Below are positions 53,314 through 64,000 of a stretch of DNA of 64,000 bases, piece after piece. The notes under the pieces were generated by a model that saw only the letters and a list, made by a program, of their open reading frames with translations, did not search any database and had not been told where the DNA came from. Numbering within the stretch: position 1 is the stretch's first letter; the number at the start of each line of letters is the position of its first letter. The translations under genes were made by a program, and so were the position numbers. This DNA comes from Poa pratensis (taxonomy: Eukaryota > Streptophyta > Magnoliopsida > Poales > Poaceae): positions 54,955,461-55,019,460 of the forward strand of contig CAMZMU010000059.1 of NCBI GenBank assembly GCA_947311845.1, given 5' to 3'.

Positions 53314-55653
53314 GAAAATGCTACTACTCCCCCGGAGGATCGATCCTATAGCCCTACCTTATCCCTTCATCTCCAAAACTTCCCCGACCACATCTTCTTC
53401 GTTCCCTATACCCTAAATAAAAAATTCATCGCTCTCCACAGGCACATTGCAGGTTCTGCCGTTGCCGCAACTCCCGAGTCGGTGCACAACTTCTTCTCCA
53501 GCCACCTGATGCCCTCTCTCGCCGGCCCTCGTTGTCTCCATGAACGATGCAGGCTGAATTCGTGCTCTCCCCATGTTTATGCTTTGAGGCGACCACCTGT
53601 TGTTGCGCAGGCGCCCGACGGCCGCAAGCGTGAGGCGACGGCGCGCTGCGACCGACTGCGAGCACGTCTACGGTGCTGCTGCAGTGGCCGCGACGGTGAT
53701 GCTATGATGCAGGTCGGCCATGCTATGACCAGCGACACACGATGCTACTAGCGGCAACACACGATGCTACGAGACTGAGCATGCGGTGCTGCAAGGAGGC
53801 GATGGTGTTGCTACCATGGTGGACGGCGATGCATGATGCTACGAGCCCAAGCGTGCGCTGCTGCCACTCTGCTGCAATGGCTGTCGGCCTTGCTGCGAGA
53901 CAGTCGGCAACTCAGCAAGCTTCGGTCGGCTACTTTGCAAGCTGCTGCAAGGGGATGGAGCTGCTGCAAGGTGGAGCGGCGCCGGCGGTAGTTCCCTCCC
54001 GCGCGAGTCTCTGCCCTCACCGGAGCTGGACTGTTTTTTACTGCAACCCAAATACCGAAAGATGCTCACGAAAGGAAACGACAACATGCTGAATTGTTGA
54101 TTTGGATTCGGTCCATGCATGTAGTGACCTGAAATCAGCAAGGCAAAAGCTATCTATCTTACATAATTGTAGGACATGACGAGTTGAGGAAGGAGGAGGC
54201 AGGCTTCTAATGGCGGAACCCATGTGTGTCCTGTCCTCTTGTTTCAGATCGCCTTCTTCATCCCTCTCCCGCCACCCACCGCGTGTACGATAAACAGGGG
54301 TGTAGTGGCCCAAACGATGTGGGAGGAGACGAAGTCTGCACGCTTGCGGCACAGTGCCCCTGCTGTGTTCCCATCGAGTTTGTCCTCATCCATATGCTGG
54401 GGCGCAGCTACAAGAATAGCAGAAACCGGTCTTTTCCTTTCAGGTGTCTATTTTCCTGTGAGGCCCGAATATAAATAGGCGCGTGCTGGATGTCCCCGGG
54501 GAATAATTCCCTCTGATCCCCCGTCTCCAGAGGACGACACGTGTCCAATTGGCCACCCTAATCCCGCAATTGCTTCACTGAAGCAAAAAAATACCGTTCG
54601 CAGCAAAAAAAACCTCGAGTATAGCAAAAACAAAACAGAAAAGAGGAAACCAAATCTTGGAGCATTTCACTCGAGCACTGCCCCACCCCCCCCGGCCATC
54701 TTGCACCACTCCTCAACACTAGTAGCACCACTCCTCAACGCTGGTAGCACCGCCACTAAGTACTGGTAGTAACGCCGCTGTGCTCTGGCAGCACCACTCC
54801 TCAATGCTGGTAGCACCACCGCTATGCTCTGGCAGCGCCACTCCTCAACGCTGGTAACGCCACTCCTCAGTGCAGGAAGCATCCCTAATTCCGGCTTGCA
54901 GCAGCACCGCCTGCTCCTCCCCACCTCCATCGTTAACACTTGCAGCAACGCAACCCGCCCCATGTAGCACCGGTGGCCAGCGGTCGCTGCAGCGCCGCCC
55001 GCCCCATCTAGCACCGGTGGCCAGCGGTCGCAGTAGCACCGCCTGCCCCATGTAGCATCGGTGGCCAGCTGTGGTAGCAGCGCCGCCCGCCCCTTGTAGC
55101 ACCGACGGTCAACGCTTGCAGCAGCACCGCCCATTCCTTGTACCGCCGGCATCAAACGTTCGTAGCAGTGCCGGCCGCCCGTCGGAGGCATCGGGTCGCT
55201 GGTTCGTCGTCGTTGGCGTGGGCGCCCAAGGCTGGCCGATGGCGATCTGGAGAGGCGGACGCGGTGGAGCAGGGCGCCGTCGTCGGCGGTCAGAGGAGCT
55301 TGACGAAGAAGGGCGGAAGAGACCGAGGCGTTGCGGTGGCATCCAGGATGTCCGTGAGCCGGGCGGCGGTCAGAGAAGGTCGGCGAGGTCGGCGCATGGC
55401 ATTCCGGTCACGAGGAGGCAACGGGGGAGCTCGATGAGGTCAGGTCAGCGGTGTCGCTGAGGAGCATGTGCCGCCTCTCCCGGTCCATGCAAGGCGACAA
55501 GGAAGAAGACGGTGGAGAGAGGACGTCTGGCTAGAAAGGGAGATGGGGATGTGGTGCGCGGGGCCCACCCAACGTGGTGTCAAGTACCGAAGACGAGTGC
55601 GCGTGTGGAGCGAGCCGGAGGATCGATCCTCCGGCTGTACGCTAGCATTTTTC
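53314..55653. mobile_element. DNA transposon-like element with inverted ends (2.34 kb)
   Basis: The left end GAAAATGCTA...CCGGAGGATCGATCC is mirrored at the right by GGATCGATCCTCCGG...TAGCATTTTTC, giving imperfect inverted termini of about 35 bp. The interior is GC-rich and low in complexity, with many GCTGCTGCAAGG and TGCTACGAG-like words, and shows no transposase domain. I could not find a target duplication. It may be a non-autonomous Mutator- or hAT-like element; the class is not settled. Confidence 0.5.
54690..55170. repeat. Two adjacent minisatellites (about 33 bp and about 57 bp units)
   Basis: From 54690 to 54880, units of GTAGCACCACTCCTCAACGC type repeat with about 30-65 bp spacing. 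From 54950 to 55170, about four units of 55-57 bp contain CCCCATGTAGCACCGGTGG and CCAGCGGTCG. The long minus-strand frame through them (55191-54667) is periodic and cysteine/arginine-rich, so it is a product of the repeat. Confidence 0.75.
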
Positions 55654-56771
55654 TATACTACTATTAAAAGAGCAAACTTGTGTTGTGCTGTGTTGATACA
55701 TTAAATTTGAACCGTTCAATACTGATCAACGACTCAGATCGTTCCGTGTCCACTTTTTACCGTTTTGCCCTCCCACCAAATTACATATTACGAGTAAAAT
55801 GCCATAGTACTGTTTCCTTCCTTTTTTTCTTCTACGAAAAAATATCGAAGGGACGAATCCCCAATATCTTCCCCGGCAGGGAGGCTGCGCAGAGCGCGCC
55901 GGCCACAATTCCCCCGGCGGCAGCCCGCCTGCGGACGCCGCGGAGGTGGATGCAGCCCCAGCACGTGCACGCCAGCCCCAAATCATCCGGCGACCGCGAT
56001 GCACCCGCCGGACACCATCCCGCGCGAGCCGCACTCGGCGGATAGGAGCTCGGCAACGAACTGCGACGTCCTCGCTGGCCGAGTATAAACTGTTAAATAC
56101 TATCCGAACACATTGAAAATTCTATCACACTGGAGTTAATGATGAGGCTCCTCCTATACTCTGATTCTCATATGCTTTCTTCGAGTCCTTTGAAGCAGCA
56201 GGTGCTAGTACATACATTTTAGCAAAAATCTCGTAGCCTTTCAGATTGTATGAAGATACAATGCATTATTATATTCCATAGAAAACAATGCATTATACAT
56301 GAATGTTTCCACCGAACCTATAATTGCCTAGCAATTCATATTCTATAGGAGTCACAAGCACCTGAAGATTTTCTTAATCTTGACAAAGACGTGAAGGTGT
56401 TCTCATTTCATATAACCAAACTTTAACTGAAGCCGCCAACAACCCAAACCCTGTTAGTCGGCTGCAACAATAAAATGGTAGGAGGATTCAAGTTTATCCT
56501 TCTCTGTATCGATAGAATCTTAGCACAGAATGATATTTTTGTCACACTCGAAGCACATTCTCAGGCTGATGCCTTGGTTAATATTTAAGTACCGGGACCA
56601 TGCATAACTTCACATCATTCAACATTATCCCGGTGAAAGTAGTGACTTCACATGCATTAGGCAATATAACTTGTAGTTCCTCAATACAACCCAGATGAAA
56701 ACAGTGACGGTTCATAGATTTTGCATTTAACTTGTAATACTTGACAAGAAGGGATAAAATAGTGTGTGTTA
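55654..56771. other. Spacer, unclassified
   Basis: It begins TATACTACTATTAAAAGAGC, a word I associate with grass repeats, possibly a Helitron-type 5' end, but no matching hairpin or CTRR end was found. A GC-rich block lies at 55860-56050. The frames have no recognisable domain. Confidence 0.35.
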
Positions 56772-57345
56772 CACTACAGGATTCAGGAGATACGCCAATG
56801 GCCTTTACCGTCGGCACAAGCAGGGAAACCGGGTGTGCCAACGGCCACTGTCGGCGTAGCACCGTCGGCAAAGCCGGCATCGGCGTAGCTCCAAGGCCGT
56901 CGGCGCCGCGCGGCCGTCGGCGTAGCGCACGTGTGCCGACGGTCTTCCTCCGCCCGTCGGTGTCACACGGCCGTCGGCGCGAGAAGTTGACGGACGGCCA
57001 GCTGACGGCGCACGAACTATGCCGACGGCAGTGCCGTCGGCATATCTCGCCACGTGTCCTCATCAGGACGCTCGCGCAGCCGTGACGGCGCACGAGCTAT
57101 GCTGACGGCAATACCGTCAGCTTAGCTGCGCCTAGCAAGCCGACGGCCGTGCGACGCCGACGGCCATGTCGTCGTCTTGGGAGGGGTCCCTGGAAGGACC
57201 TATGCCGTGACGGCATTGCCGTCGGCGTATCTTCCACGTGGCAGCGTCTGGGATGCCTGGGTGGCCGCTGGCAGCACGTACGCCGATGTCAATGCCGTCA
57301 GCACCATTGACCAGTAGCAATGCCATTGCCGTCGGCACATATCAC
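56772..57345. repeat. Left terminal array of CACTA 3
   Basis: At least fifteen copies of GCCGTCGGC/GCCGACGGC or near matches in both orientations occur between 56808 and 57345, with palindromic pairs such as GCCGACGGCAGTGCCGTCGG and CACGTG words nearby. Confidence 0.85.
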
Positions 57346-57672
57346 AGCAGATTTCTTTCCTGCATGTTTTGGCGTCGTCGCTGCGGTTTAAAATTACCCG
57401 CAGGCCAGGAGATACATGAATACAACATACACATTTCATATATACCATCAAATCAACATGTTGATTTGCACAAACATATCAACATGAATACAACATATTT
57501 CACACGGCACAACACACATTTCATATGTAGCATCAAATCTCCATACATAGTATCGAAAAACATAGTCCGATACAACAAGTTCAAATGGCACATCAAGTTC
57601 ACACGGCACATCAAGTTTATTACACATAGTCCAAACGGGTCACAAAACGACATGTTCCATACAAACCGGTCA

Positions 57673-60451
57673 TCAAGGGACTTCTAGCACCGGCACAACA
57701 CACACTTCGCCGCCGAGAGCATCATCACTACAAAATGAAAGACAGCACCCGTTTAGCATGGCAAATTGTGTAAGTCAAAGTTCATGCATGGCAAATTGGT
57801 CTAAGTGTTGCCTTGATGCAAGAGTTTGCATGGAGAATTGTTCTAATGGAAGTTTAGCATTGCGAATTGTTCAAATTCGAAGTTTTTGCATTGCGATTGT
57901 TCTAAGTTGACGTTTTTCCTGGAGAATTGTCCAAGTGTTGGTTTTATGCAAGAGTTTCCTTGGAACTAACCTGGATCGGCGAGTGTCGGCGCGAGTCACG
58001 GCTCTCGCCATGGGGCGCTCTACCGGGCGAGGAAGAAACACCAGGACTAGGACCACCTAGGTGAAGCGGAGTGGCCGTGGGCGAGCCAGAAGCATGACTA
58101 AAGAAAGCCTGTGAATTAGCCGATCCCTACATGTTTGAACAAAATATGACAAGTGTAAATATCGATGTGTACAAGTAGACGGTAACTACTGACTTAGTAG
58201 TTTGGTGAAGTACTAACCAGAGTCCCCGTGGCGACATGTGCGAGGAATTCGGCCTTCGTCGGCAGCATTGGCATCGGTGGTTTGGCCGGAGGAGCGACAT
58301 ACTCGGGCAGTGGAGTACCCTGGCTCATAGCCATATACATCGCCTGCAAGTGAGTTTATATGTCATGCGTGGTAAAGGACAAAGTCAGGCAGTGGAGTTT
58401 ATATGCAAGTAGCTAGAATGGGGAACAACTAACCCTATTAGAGGCCTCCACGTGCGAGTCGTAGGCATTAACCGCCGCTTGCCATTCCTGCAACTTCTCC
58501 ACATAAGCCTGGCAAACCTGTTCATAGGCTTCCTCCCAACGGGCCTACAATTTGACATAATGAATCTCATCAACATACACATTTATGAACGGAAGTCAAA
58601 ATGAGGATAAAAATGAGAAAAAGCTTACATTGTCGCAGTCACGGGTGGATCTACCATGCGGTGCACGAGGTGGGATAGACACAATGGCGCCCGTGGTAGC
58701 TTGGATCCGTGTAAGAGTGGTGGTAGAGTCGGCCACCGCATCAAGAATCCTCAAGCGGCCATGTTTCCTGCCGTGTCCTGAGATCATCACCGCCGTCTCG
58801 TCGAGCGGCTGCTCCAGGGGCTTAGAATCCTGTCCATGCAACTCTTTGAACCTGCATTGAGAACGAGTAAACAATTAGTAAGGAGAAATTAAATCTTGAT
58901 GGCAATTAGTAAGCATGGTGGCAATAAATAAACCTGCCTCGACCACCTTCTTCTTATGAGCCATCTGCCACACTTGAACTTCTGGAATGTCCAGCCCTCC
59001 ATTAGCGGCCACCTGCAGTGCATAAAACAAATGTTATGCATTAAAAAAGGAACATGCCGGGAAATAGAAGGAGGCTGTTCCTCTTTCCATCGCACCATTT
59101 TGGAACAATCTAAGAAATGAAAACATCTCAATTCAAGAACAGATAATGCAATTTAGGATGAACATAGAATAAAAAGACAATTTACTTACCGTCATGTAAT
59201 CTTCCGGCTCGATTTCTTCTGCGAGCTCCTCGTCAATAATCCTATTCTTCAATATCCTCTCGCCTTTTGTCTCGGCATAGAAGTGCGAGATGGCCGTGAT
59301 TTTAGCATCGTAAAGCATCTGGCGTACCTTGTTCCTCGCCATCGTCACCAAGATCTGGGTCGACTTGTCCTGAAGCTCGGGAGACACTACATAATAGTCC
59401 TACAATCATAAATAAAACATGAATGGTGAGAATCATAAGTTAGCACGGTGAGAAACAAAACTCGACAAAAAAAGTCTTACCCAAAACTTGTGGTGCACAA
59501 CTTGTGCACAGGTGGGCACAAATCTCTCACCGGTCTCATCGGTCATAAAGTCACCTGCCTCAGCGACCTCATAGTCCTCCCATTTGAGGGCTAACTTCTT
59601 GCCCCCACTGCTCACCGTGTAGAGGCCTGGCCAATACTTCTTCAGAAGAGTCATAAGGATGCCACCTGGAAGACGGCCCGACTGACCAACAAATGCAAAA
59701 TTGCTGCACATGAATCAAAATATTAGTATGCGGTAAAATAGTACTATCAAAATGAAATAGCCCACAACCTCTGTATATGATCAAGAGATAGCCACTTACT
59801 CTTTCTTGGTTGGCCTAAGGCGGAGTTTCTCCGCTTCAGTTTTTGGTCGAGGTGGGAGACTAGCTCCTCCTCGGCCTCTCCGACCCCTGCTGCCCGGAAG
59901 AGCCTACCACCTCCTCGTCTCCCGCCTCCTCCTCCTCCTGCTGCAAATTAAAATTACAATGCAAATTAAAATGCAAATTACAGTGAATGAAAGGAAGTGG
60001 GGGGAATAGGTGAAAAGAGCGTACCTCCTCCTCGTCCTGCTGTAGCTCCTCGTCCTGCTGCAGCTCCTCGTCAAGCTGCTGCTCCTCCTCCTCTAGGGGG
60101 CCACTAGCGGAGGGTACCTAAGCATAGTAGCAATTAGCAGGCATGATAGCAGTTAGTAGGCATGATAGCAATTAGTACATCACTAAAGGAGGGCGTCGAA
60201 GGCCGTCGTCCTCTACCACTCTGTGAAGGTGCAACCTCCTGAAGTAGTCTAGTCTTCTGGCCTCGTCCTCGCCCTCGCCGTAAAGGTACAACCTCCTCAA
60301 CTGTGGTCGTTCGGGGTCGTCCTCGTCCTCATCCTCTAGGGTGTAGACCCCCGTCCCCTCCTCCTTCCTCGTCACTATCACCTAAGCGACTAGGAGGTTT
60401 TCTACTTCGATACAGCCTGCTAAGCAAGCTTTTTGCGGAATTATTCCTCAT
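57673..60451 (-). pseudogene. CACTA 3 ORF1 (Transposase_24 type), multi-exon, decayed
   Basis: The first exon starts MRNNSAKSLLSRLYRSRKPP at 60451 and shifts frame after DEEGGG. Acidic exons follow, including LDEELQQDEELQQDEEE (60115-60025). The core exons read FAFVGQSGRLPGGILMTLLK (59711-59480), SPELQDKSTQILVTMARNKV (59387-59190), a linker near 59010-58930, DSKPLEQPLDETAVMISGHG (58855-58627), then an exon ending ATGTL before GTTAGTAC near 58218. The penultimate exon is GSANSQAFFSHASGSPTATP (58125-57972), and the last exon, DDALGGEVCVVPVLEVP, ends at 57673. Most intron borders follow GT-AG. A shift near 59860 and one near 60350 break the frame. The role would be the element's second, DNA-binding-type protein. 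Confidence 0.7.
57715..57960. repeat. Degenerate repeats in the last intron of CACTA 3 ORF1
   Basis: Words of the form GCATGGCAAATTGTTCTAAG recur about every 40 bases with substitutions. A related habit is seen at 60520-60622, where AAGCATGGTGGCAATTAATA repeats four to five times between ORF1 and TNP2, and single copies occur near 58905 and 60130. Confidence 0.5.
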
Positions 60452-60519
60452 GGTTCAGTCACCTGCATTGAGAACAAGTAAACAATTAGTAAGGAAAAAA
60501 TAAATCTTGATGCAAAGGA

Positions 60520-60622
60520 ATGAGCATAGTAGCAATTAATAAGCATGGTGGCAATAAATAAGCATGGTATCAATTAGTAAGCATGGTGGCAATTAATAAG
60601 CATGGTAGCAACTAAGAAGCGT
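60520..60622. repeat. Tandem repeat between ORF1 and TNP2 of CACTA 3
   Basis: A 19- to 21-bp unit, AAGCATGGTAGCAATTAGT with variants, occurs about five times in a row. It lies in the spacer where CACTA 1 and 2 have the divergent promoter and foldback; no comparable foldback was seen here. Confidence 0.65.
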
Positions 60623-60685
60623 ACTAAAAAGACATAAAGACCCTCACCGCGAATCATCACTCTAGTAATTGGGTTGTGTCTGGAT

Positions 60686-63016
60686 CTAATAATCACTATC
60701 ACTATCACTATCATGTGAGTAGTAAGGTATGCCCTCGAACGGTGGAGGCTCATCATCATCACTGTCACTTTCGTCGAGATGTAACTTGGAGAGCATATCT
60801 ATGTCCTTTATATTCACAACTGCCTCACCACGAATTTGTGCATCGTCCGCGAGGTCCTCAAGACCACTCATAAGTACATCAAAGTCCCCACCGTCCTCTT
60901 CCGCTTGATAGAAATCTCCCTCGTATGTGATGGGGTTTATGTTGTTGTAATCGTCCTCGTTTGGCATGGGTAGCTTACCATGTGGCGATACCTTGAACAC
61001 AACTTCCCAGCCCTGTAGTTCCTCTTTCTGGCGTGGGTAGGGCAGATAATAAACTTGCGTCGCCTGGTGAGCCACAACAAAGACATCGGACCCGCGATAG
61101 GTGGTTGAAGGCCTAACTCCCACTAAACCAATGGAAGGGGTAGTTTTTAGTCCACTGTCTGGGTCGAACCAATGGCATTTGAACATAACAAGAGTGAGAT
61201 GATGGGGCCCTTTATTGAATTTCACCTCGTATACATTTTCTAGCCTTCCGTAGTAGTCAACATTGTCTTGACCTCCGGTAAACACTCCAGTATTTACTGT
61301 TTTTGCATTTGGCCGGGTGTTCTGGTGCTTCTCCGTATGGAAGCGATACCCATTCACATCATACTTTTCATACCTCGCCACCTTACGGTCGAAACCCTGG
61401 GAAACCCATCTCAATTCATCCGTCATAGATGTGTTGGGATCATTTCCCTACAAGTTCAATCGAAATTGTTGGGTGCATTAGTTCTGTGTAGTAGAAACTA
61501 CAAATGTTAAACTAGGCAAGAGGGATAAGTTAGAAATTACTTTTTCCATGAACCAAGCCACGAAATTTTTCCTTCCGGGGGCACCCTTTCTTAGAAGAGT
61601 ATCATACTCCGTCTCATCAGGAGCCTCAATTTCCGACCACTCTTCTTCCAGGAATTGTCTAAAAGAAAAAAAACGTATTAGACCTAAACCGAGTTAATAG
61701 TTACAATGTAATATGTTCACCATTTTACCTCATGAACGGCTCCTCTACTTCCGGAATGTTCATCAACGCATAGAGCATGATGTCCTCCTGCTCTTGCATC
61801 GTCACGGTATAATTATGTTGACCACCGGACTTGCCACCTTGCCCTTGGAAGAAGAGGAGCTTGGGTTTATAGTTGGGCTCGTCGGCATTGTACCGAGAGA
61901 GCTTATTATGCAGAGTGGGAACATCGTCGGGACAGTACGTTGTCTTGGCATCTGACACCTCCTCGATGATATATGCCTCAGCTATGCATGCTTCAATCTG
62001 ATTTTTGTTTCCACATTTCGTTCGAATATGCTTAAATTCTCTCTCAATACAAAATGCCAACGAACTGGACCGGTCCCCCATGACTGCCTCGTAAGATAGA
62101 TGCAAAATGAGATGTACCATCGGAGTAAAGAAGCCTGGCGGAAAGATAATCTCTAACTTGCATATCAACTCCGGCACTTTCTCACTCAGTCTGTTCATCA
62201 TGTCCTCACATATTTCTTTAGCACAGAGCGTGCGGAAGAAATGGCTCAACTCCATAAGCGGTCGCCAGACACGCTCGGGGAGATAGCCTCGAACATCACC
62301 GACATTAGCCGCTCAATCCATATGTGATAGTCATGACTCTTAAGCCCGTTGACTCTAGCTGTTTCAAAATGACTCCGTTACTGATATTCGAACAATAACC
62401 ATCTGGGAACCTCACGAGGTATTTTTGCCAACTGAATGCCTCCTTCTTTTCGGGAGCAAGAAGGCAGAAGTCAGCATCTGGCTTGACCCAATTTCTTCGA
62501 TTGGCCTGGGGAGGCCGCATGTTTAGTTTTTTTTATCACAGAGCCTCTCTTGATCGACTCTAGCCTTGACATTATCCTTTGTCTTCTCAGGAATGTTCAG
62601 GACTGTGTGAAAGAGGCACTCTGCAACATTCTTTTCAGTGTGCATCACATCGATGTTATGGGGAAGTTTGAGGTCCTTGTAATAGGGGAGCTGCGTTAAA
62701 CCTGCAACGTGAGTCCAGTTGTGCGTCTCACCATATCCCACAAAACCTTTCCCTTTGGGCTTAGGCTTTAGAGCACGTAGCTCGGCAACAATAGCTGCAC
62801 CGTCGAACGTTGGTATCTTGTTTACTTCACTGATAACTTTGCCTTTCGTGAAACGCTTTTTGTCCTCTCTGAATGGATGCCCTTCTTCGAGGAACTGTCG
62901 ATGCTTGTCAAAGGCGGAATACTTGCCACCCTTCTTCAGCCACATGAACTTAAGAGCATGCCTGCACACTGGGCATGGCATCTTCCAGCTGTACAATGTC
63001 CGCAGAATAGGGCGTA
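60686..63016 (-). pseudogene. CACTA 3 TNP2-type transposase, 5' end missing
   Basis: The segments in order are CPVCRHALKFMWLKKGGKYS with LPHNIDVMHTEKNVAECLFH (62996-62523, core), QANRRNWVKPDADFCLLAPE (62520-62305), then ELSHFFRTLCAKEICEDMMN with FPPGFFTPMVHLILHLSYEA (62255-61725, DUF4218), and a C-terminal exon with DNVDYYGRLENVYEVKFNKG (61426-60686, DUF4216) ending in an aspartate/serine-rich DSDSDSDY tail. A register break at 62521 and a stop near 62300 are visible, and some gaps may be introns (for example around 61690 and 61450). The N-terminal part is removed by the LTR at 63022. Confidence 0.75.
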
Positions 63017-63021
63017 CCCGG

Positions 63022-63534
63022 TGTCGGGGGAATATTTTATGAAATAACCCGGGCCCATAGAAGCAGTGCGACTCGTTTGGCCCGTATGAACACGGATCTA
63101 AGAGAAAGCAAGCCCAATATCACACCGCCACGAGGAGAATAATCCAGAAGACCGTAGACGAGATATCTTGGAAGACACGAAGGATATTAGTCTCCAAGTA
63201 GGTTCTGGCTCGTAAATTCCTTGTGGAGGAAGTTTCCTTTGTAACTCGCGAGCCCCTGTTATATAAAGAGGACTCGCGAGACGAGAGAAGGAGAGAGAGA
63301 TCCAGAGATAGGCGATTCGATCTAACGAATCGCACTCCATTGTAATACCTCATATATCATATCAATACCAATCTAGTGTAGGCAGGAAGTAGGTCTTCGC
63401 CTCACATTGAGGGGCCGAACCTGGGTAAATCTATGTCTCCTTGAGTTCTACGATCTTCAGCCTAGAGACGATTGACTCGCGTAATGCCACACCAAAAAGT
63501 CATCCATGACATCTGACGTGGCAAACCCACGACA
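63022..63534 (+). repeat. 5' LTR of the second gypsy element
   Basis: The 513-bp repeat contains a TATAAAGAGGACTCGCGAG segment near 63262 that may include the TATA box. It shares CTACCCTAG-like and CCTCACATTGAGGGGCCGAA words with the first element's LTR. Confidence 0.8.
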
Positions 63535-64000
63535 GTTGGCGCCCACCGTGGGGCCTGCGGTCAAAAGCGTCACGTTCCAGGCAGGATCAGAGCCAGGACT
63601 CGAGGACATCGCCATCGGCCAAGTTGAGCACATCAATGGTGTTCCCTTCATCGATGATTCAGGATGGGGATCAGAGGCGGACAACATCGAGTTCGGATAC
63701 ATTGTTCCCGTCGGATCCGTAAAAATCTTCGTGGGATCTGTAAGTCGCAAATCTGTCGACACAACTCACAAAGGTGAATCAGGAGAAGAATTGCACCGGT
63801 TAGGGTCCACGTGCTAGAGGAGCTACAACGATTCACAGAAAAGACATCTCCCCCTGTCCCGTCGGAACCAATTTGGGCACCCATGCCAGACCAGAGGGGA
63901 GATCCCAAATTTAAGAAATCGAGGCCATCAGGTCGGAACTTTGGGAAGAAGCACGAAGGCTCGCTGTTCAATGCGAAAAGCTTCAGAAAGAAGATCGGCG
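63506..64000 (+). pseudogene. Gag N-terminus of the second gypsy element, partial and frameshifted
   Basis: The ATG at 63506 lies 29 bases inside the LTR. MTSDVANPRQLAPTVGPAVK crosses the LTR end and the primer-binding site and aligns with the first element. The frame stops at 63817 (LHRLGSTC); the continuation VHVLEELQRFTEKTSPPVPS is in another frame, so one register shift lies near 63795. The rest is outside the window. Confidence 0.7.

Larger units (their letters stand above)
56772..63021. mobile_element. CACTA element 3, different family, right part cut by a gypsy element
   Basis: The left terminus CACTACAGGATTCAGGAG is followed by an array of GCCGACGGC / GCCGTCGGC motifs. Two minus-strand genes follow, ORF1 (57673-60451) and a TNP2-type transposase (60686 to about 63016). 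The element is interrupted at 63021 by an LTR, so its right end is outside the window or lost. It differs in terminal sequence and protein sequence from CACTA 1 and 2. Confidence 0.8.
63022..64000 (+). mobile_element. Second gypsy LTR retrotransposon, 5' end only
   Basis: The LTR 63022-63534 starts TGTCGGGGG and ends ACGACA; the primer-binding sequence GTTGGCGCCCACCGTGGGG follows. It is related to the element at 44250 but diverged in the LTR, and has the opposite orientation. The element runs out of the window. Confidence 0.85.

Noticed and set aside
55653..56090. Helitron 5' end (TATACTACTATTAAAAG)
   Set aside because: No 3' hairpin with a CTRR end and no helicase were found, so only a resemblance remains.

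Overview
The window looks like a nuclear chromosome segment from a large-genome grass. The most likely source is a Triticeae species (wheat, Aegilops, barley or rye). Most of the 64 kb is nested transposable elements: CACTA (En/Spm-type) DNA transposons, Ty3/gypsy LTR retrotransposons, a long non-coding LTR element, a Stowaway MITE and a hAT-type MITE. I see one ordinary host gene, an aspartic protease on the minus strand at 3479-4775, and it carries a frameshift. No bacterial, organellar, rRNA, tRNA or CRISPR features were recognised. The organism call is inference from repeat types, not from a search.

Layout. 1-5344: sparse DNA with two Stowaway ends and the protease. 5345-6447 plus 28769-29230: one GC-rich, LINE-like segment split by everything in between. 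6448-28763: a non-coding LTR retroelement with LTRs at 6448-8329 and 12398-28763. Its 5' LTR holds a 341-bp hAT-type MITE with an 8-bp target duplication. Its 3' LTR is split by CACTA element 1 (13591-28478, 3-bp duplication GTG), and the transposase gene of that CACTA is itself split by a TG...CA repeat (23296-24932, 5-bp duplication GTCAT). 31111 to about 42418: CACTA element 2, with an apparently uninterrupted TNP2-type transposase but no right terminus. 42993-44244: remnants. 44250-52267: a degenerate gypsy element with both LTRs. 53314-55653: a DNA element with inverted ends and a minisatellite. 56772-63021: a third CACTA of another family, cut by a second gypsy element (63022 to the window end).

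How the parts work together. CACTA 1 and CACTA 2 share a gene order on the minus strand, from the right end: TNP2 transposase, a small uncharacterised protein starting MDPPRPPQR, then a Transposase_24/Ulp1-type ORF1. CACTA 1 adds two genes upstream of TNP2: a DEDDy 3'-5' exonuclease (frameshifted) and a 123-aa coiled-coil protein with a C-terminal membrane segment. Most transcription units have a TATA box with a copy of the element's own subterminal inverted-repeat array just upstream, which suggests that a transposase binding array doubles as an internal promoter operator.

The most interesting signal is between the MDPPRPPQR gene and TNP2. In both elements a conserved promoter block with a plus-strand TATATATA box leads into a short foldback. 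In CACTA 2 the foldback has 32-nt arms with a single mismatch. CACTA 1 carries a different foldback at the same place. These look like transposon-borne hairpin small-RNA loci, comparable in principle to rice miR820, which lies in CACTA elements. No transcription evidence is available here.
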